A stretch of DNA of 64,000 bases. Origin: Mesorhizobium sp. WSM4311. GTDB lineage: Bacteria; Pseudomonadota; Alphaproteobacteria; Rhizobiales; Rhizobiaceae. Made by a program: the position numbers and the translations under genes. The notes under the pieces are model-generated. The model searched no databases and had not been told where the DNA came from. It saw only the letters and a list, made by a program, of their open reading frames with translations. Shown here one piece after another: positions 9,418-17,280 of the stretch. The first letter of the stretch is position 1. Every line of letters begins with the position of its first letter. The DNA lies in contig NZ_NSFV01000001.1 of the NCBI RefSeq assembly GCF_002295115.1, forward strand, positions 434,001 to 498,000. The letters are read 5' to 3'.

Positions 9418-10830
9418 TTGGAGGACAAGCAGACGATCTCCGCCAAGGCGGCCGACGACATCCACGCTGACATCTATGGCGAGGACGGTGCGGTCCTTTC
9501 GTCCTTCCTTGCCCAGATCGGCGCCGCGATCGCCGACCGCGATACGCCGACCCTCAAGCATGAAGTCGACCATCTCCACCAGTCGGAACTCGGCGACCTG
9601 ATCGAGGCGCTGCATCCCGAACAGCGGCGCGCCCTGGTCGAACTGCTGGGCGCCGATTTCGACTTCTCCGCGCTGACCGAGGTCGACGAGGCGATCCGCA
9701 TGGAGATCGTCGATCACCTGCCCAATGCGCAGATCGCGCAGGCGGTGCAGGAACTCGATTCCGACGACGCCGTCTACATTCTCGAAGACCTTGAAAAGGA
9801 AGACCAGGACGAGATCCTGTCGCAACTGCCGTTCACCGAACGGATCAGGCTGCGCCGTTCGCTGGACTATCCCGAAGAGACCGCCGGGCGGCGCATGCAG
9901 ACGGAGTTCGTCGCGGTGCCGCCGTTCTGGACGATCGGCCAGACCATCGACTACATGCGTGAGGACAAGAACCTTCCCGACCGTTTCAGTCAGATCTTCG
10001 TCATCGATCCGACCTTCAAGCTCGTCGGCGCCATCGATCTCGACCAGATCCTGCGCACCAAGCGCGCGGTCAAGGTTGAGGATGTCATGCATGAGACGCG
10101 CCACGCCATTCCGGCGACCATGGATCAGGAAGAGGCGGCGCGCGAATTCGAGCAGTACGACCTCTTGTCGGCCGCCGTCGTCGACGAGAACGAGCGGCTG
10201 GTCGGCGTGCTGACCATCGACGATGTCGTCGACGTCATTCAGCAGGAGGCCGAGGAAGACCTGCTGCGCATGGGCGGCGTCGGCGACGAGGAACTTTCCG
10301 ACACGGTGTTTGCAACCTCGCGTTCGCGCGTTCCCTGGCTGCTCGTCAACCTTGTCACGGCATTCCTGGCGGCATCGGTGATCCGGCTGTTCGACCACAC
10401 GATCGAGCGGATCGTGGCGCTCGCCGTGCTGATGCCGATCGTCGCCGGCATGGGAGGCAATGCTGGTTCGCAGACCATGACCGTCACCGTACGGGCGCTG
10501 GCGACGAAGGATCTCGACATCTACAACGCCGCCCGAATCATCCGCCGCGAAATGGGTGTGGGCTTCATCAACGGCGTTGTCTTTGCCGTTTTGATCGGCA
10601 TCGTCGCCGCCCTGTGGTTTCGTGATCCCAATCTGGGCGGGATCATCGGCGCGGCGATGATCATCAACATGTTCGCGGCCGCCCTTGCCGGTATCCTGAT
10701 CCCGCTCATGCTCGACCGATTCAAGATCGATCCCGCCGTGGCGTCGGCGGTTTTCGTCACCACCGTCACCGACTGCGTCGGCTTTTTCGCCTTCCTCGGC
10801 CTCGCAAGCTGGTGGTTCGGCGTCAGGTAG
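9418..10830 (+). CDS. mgtE: Magnesium transporter MgtE
   Basis: A homodimeric Mg2+ channel of the inner membrane, 470 residues, the usual family length. The layout is complete: cytosolic N domain of helical repeats (residues about 30-135, LIEALHPEQRRALVELLG), two CBS domains (about 140-265, with RFSQIFVIDPTFKLVGAIDLDQ and LLSAAVVDENERLVGVLT), and a membrane domain of five helices from about residue 295. The pore signature PIVAGMGGNAGSQT is present. The start is a TTG with GGGAGG five bases upstream; the nearby ATG at 9402 is out of frame. The N and CBS domains are known to close the channel when Mg2+ is high. The gene stands alone, followed by a MerR regulator. Confidence 0.93.
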   Translation: MEDKQTISAKAADDIHADIYGEDGAVLSSFLAQIGAAIADRDTPTLKHEVDHLHQSELGDLIEALHPEQRRALVELLGADFDFSALTEVDEAIRMEIVDHLPNAQIAQAVQELDSDDAVYILEDLEKEDQDEILSQLPFTERIRLRRSLDYPEETAGRRMQTEFVAVPPFWTIGQTIDYMREDKNLPDRFSQIFVIDPTFKLVGAIDLDQILRTKRAVKVEDVMHETRHAIPATMDQEEAAREFEQYDLLSAAVVDENERLVGVLTIDDVVDVIQQEAEEDLLRMGGVGDEELSDTVFATSRSRVPWLLVNLVTAFLAASVIRLFDHTIERIVALAVLMPIVAGMGGNAGSQTMTVTVRALATKDLDIYNAARIIRREMGVGFINGVVFAVLIGIVAALWFRDPNLGGIIGAAMIINMFAAALAGILIPLMLDRFKIDPAVASAVFVTTVTDCVGFFAFLGLASWWFGVR

Positions 10831-10836
10831 CCTCAA

Positions 10837-10852
10837 TTGACTTTTACGTAAA
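10837..10852 (+). promoter_or_regulatory. Candidate MerR operator/promoter (TTTACGTAAA palindrome)
   Basis: Seven bases after the mgtE stop there is a TTGACT hexamer at 10837-10842 immediately followed by the 10-base palindrome TTTACGTAAA at 10843-10852. MerR proteins bind palindromes placed in the spacer of promoters, and palindromes with a central TTTACGTAAA core are described for LiuR-type MerR regulators of acyl-CoA metabolism. The MerR gene starts 112 bases downstream, so autoregulation is the likely use. No clear -10 hexamer was seen at the expected distance. Confidence 0.45.
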
Positions 10853-10964
10853 TGCCGTGCGAGGCTCGTGCGGGGGCCATGTCGATTCCGGCGGGCAAGG
10901 GTTTGGTTCGGGACGGGAGGCAGCGCCGCCTGGCGTTGCCCCGGGGTTCGGGCATGGAGCGACA

Positions 10965-11351
10965 ATGCGGGAATATTACTCGATCACCGAACTGACCCGC
11001 GAATTCGACGTGTCGACGCGGACGCTGCGTTTCTATGAGGACGAGGGGCTGGTGCAGCCGGTGCGGCGTGGCCGTACGCGGCTGTTTCGCCCGTCCGACC
11101 GCCATCTCATCCGGCAGATCATGCGCGGAAAGCGGCTCGGTTTCTCGATCAACGAGATCCGCGAAATCATCCAGATGTACAAGGAGCCGCCGGGCGAGGT
11201 CGGGCAGCTGAAGCTGATGATCAAGCGCATCGAGGAAAAGCGCGAGGATCTCAGGCAAAAACGCCGCGACCTCGAGGAAACGCTGGCCGAACTCGACCAG
11301 GCGGAGGAGTCCTGCGTCGAGCGGCTGGTTGAGCTCGGCGTCAATACGTAA
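10965..11351 (+). CDS. MerR family transcriptional regulator
   Basis: A 128-residue regulator with the winged helix of the MerR family at the N-terminus (YYSITELTREFDVSTRTLRFYEDEGL, then RLFRPSDRHLIRQIMRGKRLGF) and a long C-terminal coiled coil (about residues 75-120, rich in KRIEEKREDLRQKRRDLEE) that makes the dimer. It has a single Cys near the end and no metal-binding Cys pair, so it is not a metal sensor. The form resembles the LiuR group that controls branched-chain acyl-CoA breakdown in proteobacteria, but no such genes are adjacent here. The frame is open further upstream into mgtE; the ATG at 10965 fits the family start. Confidence 0.85.
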   Translation: MREYYSITELTREFDVSTRTLRFYEDEGLVQPVRRGRTRLFRPSDRHLIRQIMRGKRLGFSINEIREIIQMYKEPPGEVGQLKLMIKRIEEKREDLRQKRRDLEETLAELDQAEESCVERLVELGVNT

Positions 11352-11357
11352 CGCCGC

Positions 11358-11834
11358 TCAGATCCAGCGCCGCACCCTTTTGGCGTAATCGCGATATCTC
11401 TTCCCAAACTTCGCCGCCAGCATCTTTTCCTCACGCTCGATGGCGACCTTCTGCGTGGCGAAGGCCGCGATGAACGCCAGCGGCAGGAACCATACGATCC
11501 CCGTGACAAAGGCGACGCCGATTAGTAGCAGCGTGTTGGCGAGATACATCGGGTTGCGGGTGACGCCGAATGGCCCTGTGGTGACGAGGTGGTCCGGCAC
11601 TGCATTGGGGTTGAGCGTCGTTCTGGCCCGGACCATGGTGCGGATGGCGGTGAACCAGAGCGCCGCGACGGCGAATAGTGCCACCCAGCCGGCCGCGAAC
11701 AGCAGGTCGCCCAGCAGATCGCCGATCCAGGGCAGCGGATAGAGCAGGCCGAGAATGACGCTGATGGCGATTGCCGCGACGTAGATCACCGGCGGCCACG
11801 GTATCACGCCGGGCTTCGGCTGGGTTCCGGTCAT
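11358..11834 (-). CDS. Isoprenylcysteine methyltransferase-like membrane protein
   Basis: An inner-membrane protein of 158 residues with about four hydrophobic helices. The C-terminal half has the ICMT/phospholipid N-methyltransferase pattern: LVTTGPFGVTRNPMYLAN, then a helix, then EREEKMLAAKFGKRYRDYAKRVRRW, which in the family binds S-adenosylmethionine near the membrane surface. In bacteria the substrate is generally unknown. Its start overlaps the stop of the DUF1624 gene by four bases (ATGA), so the two are translated together. It converges with the MerR gene, seven bases between stop codons. Confidence 0.8.
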   Translation of the reverse strand: MTGTQPKPGVIPWPPVIYVAAIAISVILGLLYPLPWIGDLLGDLLFAAGWVALFAVAALWFTAIRTMVRARTTLNPNAVPDHLVTTGPFGVTRNPMYLANTLLLIGVAFVTGIVWFLPLAFIAAFATQKVAIEREEKMLAAKFGKRYRDYAKRVRRWI

Positions 11835-12829
11835 TGCGTTCCTCCCTCGTTCATCTTGTCCTCGGTCTGGCCCGTGCAGCTGGCGGCCAGATCGCCCAGA
11901 TGCGCTCGGAATTCCGCAGTCTGGTCGTTGTTCTCGAGCCGATCAAGCGCGGCCTCGCCCTCGAGCGTCGTCAGCATGCAACTGCAATAGCTCGAACAGA
12001 AGGTCGCGTTGCGCGTCTGCTCACATGAACGCTGGCAGGTTTTCAGGAAATTGACCTGCACGGTTTCGACCTGAGCCGGCATGGCTTGCGAGAACAGCCA
12101 GACGCAGCCGATCAGCAGCGGCTGGTGGATCAGGTAGAAAGCGAGGCTGTGGCGGCCGATGAAGACCAGCGGATTGGCCCAGCGGCCGGGCATAAGGCTC
12201 GCCAGGCGGGCTCGCAGGCCGGAGGCTGAGGCGAGTTTCGCTACCCCGATGCCGACAAGCACCGCGCCGAACCACGGAAACAGCGGCACATAGTCGTTGG
12301 AGCGTGGGTTGATCGCCGACAGGCCGATCCACCACAGCCAGGGATGGTCCAGCGCTTCGAAGCGCAGATAGACGGGCGCGGCGATGACCAGCGCGGCAAC
12401 GACAAGGGTCAGCAGGGCGGGCAGCCGCAGGAAGGCGAGGCCGAGCAGGCTGGCGAGCGCGATCTCGTGCAGGATGCCGAAGAAGATGAATCCGTCCGGC
12501 GTCGCGATACGGGTTACCACCGAAATGGCGATCGCCGCTCCGGCGACCATGGCAAAACGTTTCCAGAAACCGTTCCAGCGGATTTGCTGGCCGTGCGCGA
12601 GGTAGAGGCTGACGCCGACCAGGAACAGGAAGGTCGAGGCAATGCAGCGCGCGTAGATCTTCCACCAGCCGAAGGCGGTGAGGCCTGGATCGGTATAGCC
12701 GAAGAATTCCAGGTCCCAGGTGAAATGGTAGCTCGCCATGGCCAGCAGCGCGATGCCGCGCACGATGTCGATGGCGACGATGCGCCTGGATGGCTCCGGA
12801 ACGGGTGCGGTCGGCGTATGGATGGTCAT
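11831..12829 (-). CDS. DUF1624 (heparan-alpha-glucosaminide acetyltransferase-like) membrane protein with Cys-rich tail
   Basis: A polytopic membrane protein of 332 residues. The opening RIVAIDIVRGIALLAMASYHFTWD is the DUF1624 signature, and about eight hydrophobic helices follow, with the conserved FLFLVGVSLYLAHG and IGRHSLAFYLIHQPLL. The family is related to membrane acyltransferases that move acyl groups from the cytosol to a sugar on the other side; the bacterial substrates are unknown. After the last helix comes a soluble tail of about 70 residues with two CX3C pairs (CQRSC and CSSYC, then SC), a pattern that suggests disulfide bonds in the periplasm. The adjacent methyltransferase gene overlaps its end. 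Confidence 0.82.
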   Translation of the reverse strand: MTIHTPTAPVPEPSRRIVAIDIVRGIALLAMASYHFTWDLEFFGYTDPGLTAFGWWKIYARCIASTFLFLVGVSLYLAHGQQIRWNGFWKRFAMVAGAAIAISVVTRIATPDGFIFFGILHEIALASLLGLAFLRLPALLTLVVAALVIAAPVYLRFEALDHPWLWWIGLSAINPRSNDYVPLFPWFGAVLVGIGVAKLASASGLRARLASLMPGRWANPLVFIGRHSLAFYLIHQPLLIGCVWLFSQAMPAQVETVQVNFLKTCQRSCEQTRNATFCSSYCSCMLTTLEGEAALDRLENNDQTAEFRAHLGDLAASCTGQTEDKMNEGGTQ

Positions 12830-13037
12830 GGTCTCGCGATCTGATTCAGCCCCGCGTGAGAACTATCACGGTTGGACCGGACAGAAGAAGCCGGGGCGTT
12901 GGATCAAGCGGCGCTTTAGGCCAGTGCCGGGAAGTCGTTGACCGACTTCGCTTTTCACGGCCTATGCGTCGGTTTCCTCTTAATCGTCCGGGAACGGCCA
13001 AGGCAGATTTGGCCGGTGATTCTGCTTTGGGGAAGCA

Positions 13038-14237
13038 ATGTCCACCCATGTGCGCCATCCAATCTGGCTCCCGGCCCTCAGGGCCGCGGATGCGCGCACC
13101 TTCGCCTCGCTTTATGCGGTCGAATCCTTTGCCCGCGCCACGGTGTCGAGCGTCATCCCGATCCAGGCCTACGAAATCCTGCATAATGAGCAGATCGTCT
13201 CGATCCTCTACACCATCGTGGCGCTGCTCGGCCTGTCGGTAACCTTGTTCATGCCGATGCTGATCCGCCGCTTTGCCCGGCGCTGGGTCTACACCGCAGG
13301 CGCCTGCCTGCTCGCCATCGGCTCGCTGTTCTTCGTCACCCACACGCTGGCCGGGCAATTGGCCGGGATGCTGTGCCGTGTCATGGGGGCCAGCGCGCTT
13401 TCGATCACGCTCAACCTCTACATCATGGACCACATCCGCAAGACCGACTTCATGCAGGCCGAATCGCTGCGCATGGCGTGGTCGATGTTTGCCTGGACCG
13501 GTGGGCCGACACTCGGCATCTTCCTCTACACGCGCTTCGGTATCTATGCCGCGCATGGTGCGGTGGCGGTGTTCGCGCTAGCGCTCTTGGCGCTGTTCTG
13601 GACCTATCGGCTGGGCGACAATCCGTCGATCCGGCCCGGCAAGACACGGCCGGCCAATCCGCTCGCCAATATCGGCCGCTTCGTCGCGCAGCCCAGATTG
13701 AGGCTTGCCTGGCTGATCGCCTTCGGCCGCTCCTGCTTCTGGACGACGTTCTTCGTCTATGGGCCGCTGTTCATGGTGATCACCGGCGAGGGCAAGCTGG
13801 CCGGCGGCCTGCTGGTTTCGGCGGGCAACGCATTGCTCTTCATGGCGATCTTCTGGGGCAAGGCCGGAAAACGCTTTGGCGGCCGGCGCACCATGACATT
13901 CGCTTATTTCGCCATGTCGGCGATGCTTTTGGCGGCAGGCACGGTCGGAGAGAGCGTCCCGCTGCTCACCGGCGCGTTCCTGCTGTGCGGCGCCTTCTTC
14001 ACCATAGCGCTCGACGCGCTGGGCTCGACCGCCTTCATGCGTTCGGTGCGCTCCTATGAACGGGCGCAGATGGCGGCGGTCTACCGCACCTATCTCGATT
14101 TTTCCGAACTGACGCCGCCGCTGGTCTATTCGGTGGTGCTCGCCTTCTTCGGGCTGGGCTCGGTGTTCGTCACGCTTGGTCTGCTCGCGGCGGTTTGCGG
14201 TTTTGTCACGTGGCGATACCTGCCGAAGTCACTGTGA
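13038..14237 (+). CDS. Major facilitator superfamily transporter
   Basis: An inner-membrane transporter of 399 residues with about twelve hydrophobic segments. The cytosolic loop after the second helix reads RRFARRWVY, a variant of the MFS loop 2-3 motif, and the repeat loop in the second half reads GKAGKRFGGRRTM. The start ATG has GGGGAAGC just upstream. It is divergent from the DUF1624 gene with 208 bases between, and converges on the Rieske oxygenase with only three bases between the stops. The substrate is unknown; nothing in the neighbourhood fixes it. Confidence 0.85.
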   Translation: MSTHVRHPIWLPALRAADARTFASLYAVESFARATVSSVIPIQAYEILHNEQIVSILYTIVALLGLSVTLFMPMLIRRFARRWVYTAGACLLAIGSLFFVTHTLAGQLAGMLCRVMGASALSITLNLYIMDHIRKTDFMQAESLRMAWSMFAWTGGPTLGIFLYTRFGIYAAHGAVAVFALALLALFWTYRLGDNPSIRPGKTRPANPLANIGRFVAQPRLRLAWLIAFGRSCFWTTFFVYGPLFMVITGEGKLAGGLLVSAGNALLFMAIFWGKAGKRFGGRRTMTFAYFAMSAMLLAAGTVGESVPLLTGAFLLCGAFFTIALDALGSTAFMRSVRSYERAQMAAVYRTYLDFSELTPPLVYSVVLAFFGLGSVFVTLGLLAAVCGFVTWRYLPKSL

Positions 14238-14240
14238 GGA

Positions 14241-15416
14241 TCACGGCTTTGGTGCAAGCGCCGCATGACGCTCGCGCACCCAGTTGTGGAAACGGTGCAG
14301 GTCATACTCCTCGGGCATGAGCACGCCGGCATGGTGGCGCATCGAGCGCAGGCCCCTCTGGTTGACCTCGCAGATGGCGGCGTCCTCTTCCAGCACCTGT
14401 GTGCCGAAGGCGACGATGTTGTCGATGTCGGTCGCGGCCAGCGCCTCGGGCGCGAACAGCCATTCGGCGACAAGCTCCGTCTGTTCGGGACCGAGCGGCA
14501 CCAGGCGTACCGTCCTGACATAGTCGACATGGCCGACGATGAACATTGAGGGCAGGCTGGTGGCGTAGGTCTGGCCGGCGACGCGTTCGGCCGGCGTCAA
14601 CCCGGAGAAGACCGGCCCGTGCGTCTTGCCGTCGCGCGACCAGGTCTCGGCGCCGGCACGCAGGCCTCCGGAAAACTCCGGCGCGTCATTGTCGGCGTGG
14701 CGCGTCCATTCGGGATCGTCGTGCCGGCTCATCAGGCCGCGGCCATAGATTGGCACCAGGCGCGACAGGTCCTTGTGGATGCCCGGGCAGTGCAGGCACT
14801 CGTTGAAGTTCTCCCAAAAGATCTTCCAGTTGCAGTGCATCACCTTGCGCAGCACATGGCCCGATACCAGCGTTTCCAGCGGCCAGTTGCCGAGATTGCC
14901 GGAGGCAGGATCGAAGGATGCCTGCGCGGAGTCCGCCGCACCCTCCTGCAGATTGATGAACACGAAGCCGCGCCACACCGAGAGCGCGACGCGGTAGAGC
15001 GGATGGTCGGCCTTGTCGAAGCCGTCCGGCAACGATTTCGACGGCACGCGCACGAGGTCGCCGCGCAGCGAATAGGACCAGGCATGATAGGGGCAGGTGA
15101 TCAGCCGCGCCTTCAGCCGGCCCTCGCTCTCCTGGCAAAGCTGCGAACCGCGATGCCGGCAGGTGTTGTGGAAGGCGCGCAGGGCGCCGGTGTCGTCGCG
15201 CAGCACGATGATGTCCTGCGTGCCGATGCGAAACCTGCGGAAGGCCAGCGGCTGGGCCAGATCGGCCTCGCGGCAGACGAGCAGCCAGTTTTTGTACCAG
15301 ATGGCGTCGAGGTCGCGCTGGTAGCTCTCACCGTCCCAATAGGCCGACGAGGGCAGGGTCGGCTCGGCCTGGGTCAGGCCATTGTAAGGGGCGCGCTCAC
15401 CGGCAATGGGCTGCAT
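14241..15416 (-). CDS. Rieske non-heme iron oxygenase, alpha subunit
   Basis: A 391-residue oxygenase subunit. The Rieske [2Fe-2S] domain is visible as CRHRG and CPYHAW around residues 85-115, and the mononuclear iron site as NFNECLHCPGIH around residue 210. The general form is nearer to glycine betaine, choline or carnitine monooxygenase alpha subunits than to aromatic dioxygenases with a beta subunit. This would fit the many methylamine genes elsewhere in the window, but no reductase partner is adjacent, so the electron donor must be encoded elsewhere and the substrate stays open. It is divergent from the B12 riboswitch transcript and alone on its strand. Confidence 0.85.
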   Translation of the reverse strand: MQPIAGERAPYNGLTQAEPTLPSSAYWDGESYQRDLDAIWYKNWLLVCREADLAQPLAFRRFRIGTQDIIVLRDDTGALRAFHNTCRHRGSQLCQESEGRLKARLITCPYHAWSYSLRGDLVRVPSKSLPDGFDKADHPLYRVALSVWRGFVFINLQEGAADSAQASFDPASGNLGNWPLETLVSGHVLRKVMHCNWKIFWENFNECLHCPGIHKDLSRLVPIYGRGLMSRHDDPEWTRHADNDAPEFSGGLRAGAETWSRDGKTHGPVFSGLTPAERVAGQTYATSLPSMFIVGHVDYVRTVRLVPLGPEQTELVAEWLFAPEALAATDIDNIVAFGTQVLEEDAAICEVNQRGLRSMRHHAGVLMPEEYDLHRFHNWVRERHAALAPKP

Positions 15417-15524
15417 GGCTGGCTTCCTGTGAAGCGGCCAGCCGACACCCGGTCAGGAGAATTGTCAATTGTCGTGCCTGGAGACGGCATGGCGCAATCG
15501 CGCTGTTTGCCGGCGGAATTTGGT

Positions 15525-15553
15525 TTGCCGCGTGTCGCGATTTTCCCTATAGT
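15525..15553 (+). promoter_or_regulatory. Predicted sigma-70 promoter of the B12 riboswitch transcript
   Basis: TTGCCG at 15525-15530 and TATAGT at 15548-15553 are separated by 17 bases, a good vegetative promoter. The expected transcription start, near 15560, coincides with the first base of the riboswitch P1 stem, which supports both calls. Confidence 0.6.
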
Positions 15554-15560
15554 CATGCAG

Positions 15561-15733
15561 TCGTCGGTTCCGTTTTGGAGCCAAGAGGGAATGCGGTGCG
15601 GGCGAAATTCTTGCCCAATGCCGTGGCTGCCCCCGCAACTGTGTGCGGTAGTCCTCTCCATATGCCACTGAAGATTCGTCTTCGGGAAGGTGGGGAAGGG
15701 CGCTGATCCGTGAGCCAGGAGACCTGCCGACGA
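15561..15733 (+). ncRNA. Cobalamin (adenosylcobalamin) riboswitch
   Basis: The leader before cbtB has the standard cobalamin riboswitch pattern. The closing P1 stem is TCGTCGG at 15561-15567 with CCGACGA at 15727-15733. In between are GAGGGAATGCGGTGCG, CCCCCGCAACTG, the GAAGGTGGGGAAGGG region and the conserved B12 box AGCCAGGAGACCTGCC at 15713-15728. A CCCTC/GAGGG hairpin at 15750-15764 directly before the AAAGGA ribosome site of cbtB is a likely expression platform that would hide the ribosome site when cobalamin is bound. It should turn down CbtBA, and probably the downstream cob genes, when cobalamin is plentiful. Confidence 0.93.
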
Positions 15734-15778
15734 CGGCAAAACTGACAGGCCCTCGGGTGGAGGGTGAAAGGACAAGAT

Positions 15779-15958
15779 ATGAATACCGCTTCCGTCTCCC
15801 TCGGCGCTTCCGTCTCCTCGCAGTCGCGCTTCATGCAGCTGGCGCTTGCCGCGCTGCTCGGCACGTTCATCATCGGCTTTGTCGGCTTCTCGCATATCGA
15901 TGCGGTCCACAATGCGGCTCACGACTATCGCCATTCGATGGGTTTTCCCTGCCACTGA
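15779..15958 (+). CDS. cbtB: Cobalt transporter subunit CbtB
   Basis: A 59-residue membrane protein with a single helix (LALAALLGTFIIGFVGFSH) and a short C-terminal tail carrying the family's metal motif, here HDYRHSMGFPCH. CbtB works with CbtA in B12-regulated cobalt uptake. The start is the ATG at 15779 with AAAGGA seven bases upstream; a GTG at 15764 is in frame but overlaps the expression platform. It is the first gene after the riboswitch and lies 15 bases before cbtA. Confidence 0.92.
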   Translation: MNTASVSLGASVSSQSRFMQLALAALLGTFIIGFVGFSHIDAVHNAAHDYRHSMGFPCH

Positions 15959-15973
15959 CGAAGGCCTGACATC

Positions 15974-16771
15974 ATGAATTTGTTTCGCAACGTCGTGTTC
16001 ATCGCGGCGATCGCAGGGCTCGTGGGGGGCATTGCGCTCGCCTGCATGCAAGCCTACGCGACCGACCCACTGATCCTGAAGGCGGAAGTCTATGAAAAGG
16101 CCGGCGGCGGCCATCACCACGACCACGCCGCTGTTACCACAAACGACAACGCCATGAGCTCGGCCGTTCCGGCTGACAATGCCATGAGCGGCGCGGCCCC
16201 GGCTCCTGCGGAAGCGGCCGCCCCGGTCGAGGACGAAGGCTGGGCTCCGGCCGACGGTTTCGAGCGCTTCGCCTTCAATGTCCTTGCCAACATCGTCAGC
16301 GGTATCGGTTTTGCGCTGATCCTGGTCGCTGTCTCCGAATTCATGGGCGGTATCGGCAACTGGCGGCAGGGTGTCTTCTGGGGCCTAGCTGGCTTCGCTA
16401 TATTCACTTTGGCACCTGGGCTCGGCCTACCGCCGAAACTGCCGGCAATGCCTGACGCCGATCTCTTGCAGCGCCAAATCTGGTGGACTTTGACAGTGGT
16501 GGCGACTGCCGCCGGCCTTGGGCTCATCGCGTTCCGCAAGTCACTGCCTCTTGCCCTTCTTGGCATTGCTCTTATCGTGGCGCCGCATATCGTTGGCGCG
16601 CCGCAACCCGATAGCTTCGTGACGCCAATCCCCGAAGGCTTGCATCACCAGTTCATCGTGGCCTCAACGCTCACCCGTCTAGTGTTCTGGCTGGTGCTCG
16701 GCGCTGTCGTCGGCGTTGTGCGCGGACGCTTCACCGGCACCGCGACCAGCCTGCGCGACAGCTTTGCCTGA
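15974..16771 (+). CDS. cbtA: Cobalt transporter subunit CbtA
   Basis: The larger CbtA subunit, 265 residues, with five or six membrane helices. The first helix (NVVFIAAIAGLVGGIALACMQA) is followed by a soluble loop of about 70 residues that holds a His cluster (GGGHHHDH), two near-identical DNAMS segments and an Ala/Pro-rich stretch, presumably a metal-gathering periplasmic loop. Later segments FNVLANIVSGIGFALILVA and WGLAGFAIFTLAPGLGLPP match the family core. It is co-transcribed with cbtB behind the riboswitch, and its end overlaps the start of cobP by eight bases. Confidence 0.92.
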   Translation: MNLFRNVVFIAAIAGLVGGIALACMQAYATDPLILKAEVYEKAGGGHHHDHAAVTTNDNAMSSAVPADNAMSGAAPAPAEAAAPVEDEGWAPADGFERFAFNVLANIVSGIGFALILVAVSEFMGGIGNWRQGVFWGLAGFAIFTLAPGLGLPPKLPAMPDADLLQRQIWWTLTVVATAAGLGLIAFRKSLPLALLGIALIVAPHIVGAPQPDSFVTPIPEGLHHQFIVASTLTRLVFWLVLGAVVGVVRGRFTGTATSLRDSFA

Positions 16772-17279
16772 TCGAAGCTCGCTGACCTTCATCATCGGCG
16801 GTGCCCGCTCCGGCAAGAGCGCGCACGCCGAAATCCTGGCGACGGCCTTGCCGTCACCGTGGACCTATATCGCCACGGCGCAGGCCTATGACGACGAGAT
16901 GCGCGAGCGCATCGCGCTGCACCGCTCGCGGCGCGGCGCGGGCTGGATAACAGTCGACGCACCGCTTGACCTTGCCGGCGCGCTTGAGGCCTTGCCCGAC
17001 AACCTGCCGGTGCTGGTCGACTGCCTGACGCTGTGGCTGACCAATCACATGCTGGCCGATCACGATCTCGAGCTGGAATGCCGGCGGCTGAGGGACGTGC
17101 TGTCGCGGCCGCGCGGGCCGTGGTTCGTGGTGTCCAATGAAGTCGGCCAAGGCATCGTGCCCGACAATGCACTGGCGCGCCGTTTTCGCGACGACGCCGG
17201 ACGGCTCAACCAGCAAGTCGCGGCGATCGCCGACACCGTGCTGCTGATGGTGGCGGGGCTGCCGCTCAAGGTGAAATGA
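16764..17279 (+). CDS. cobP: Adenosylcobinamide kinase / adenosylcobinamide-phosphate guanylyltransferase
   Basis: A bifunctional enzyme (CobU/CobP) that phosphorylates adenosylcobinamide and then adds GMP, a step in nucleotide loop assembly. With a TTG start at 16764 it has 171 residues, the usual length. The P-loop GGARSGKS lies right at the N-terminus, with VDCLTLWLTN and SNEVGQGIVP as further family marks. A GTG at 16716 would add 16 residues and increase the overlap with cbtA; it seems less likely because the family starts just before the P-loop. It follows CbtA and precedes cobO by one base, so it is probably under the same riboswitch. Confidence 0.9.
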   Translation: MPDRSSLTFIIGGARSGKSAHAEILATALPSPWTYIATAQAYDDEMRERIALHRSRRGAGWITVDAPLDLAGALEALPDNLPVLVDCLTLWLTNHMLADHDLELECRRLRDVLSRPRGPWFVVSNEVGQGIVPDNALARRFRDDAGRLNQQVAAIADTVLLMVAGLPLKVK

Positions 17280-17280
17280 C

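Noticed and set aside
13010..13030. TGGCCGG...CTGC before the MFS gene at 13038 as a sigma-54 promoter
   Set aside because: The GG and GC pairs are 13 rather than 12 bases apart.
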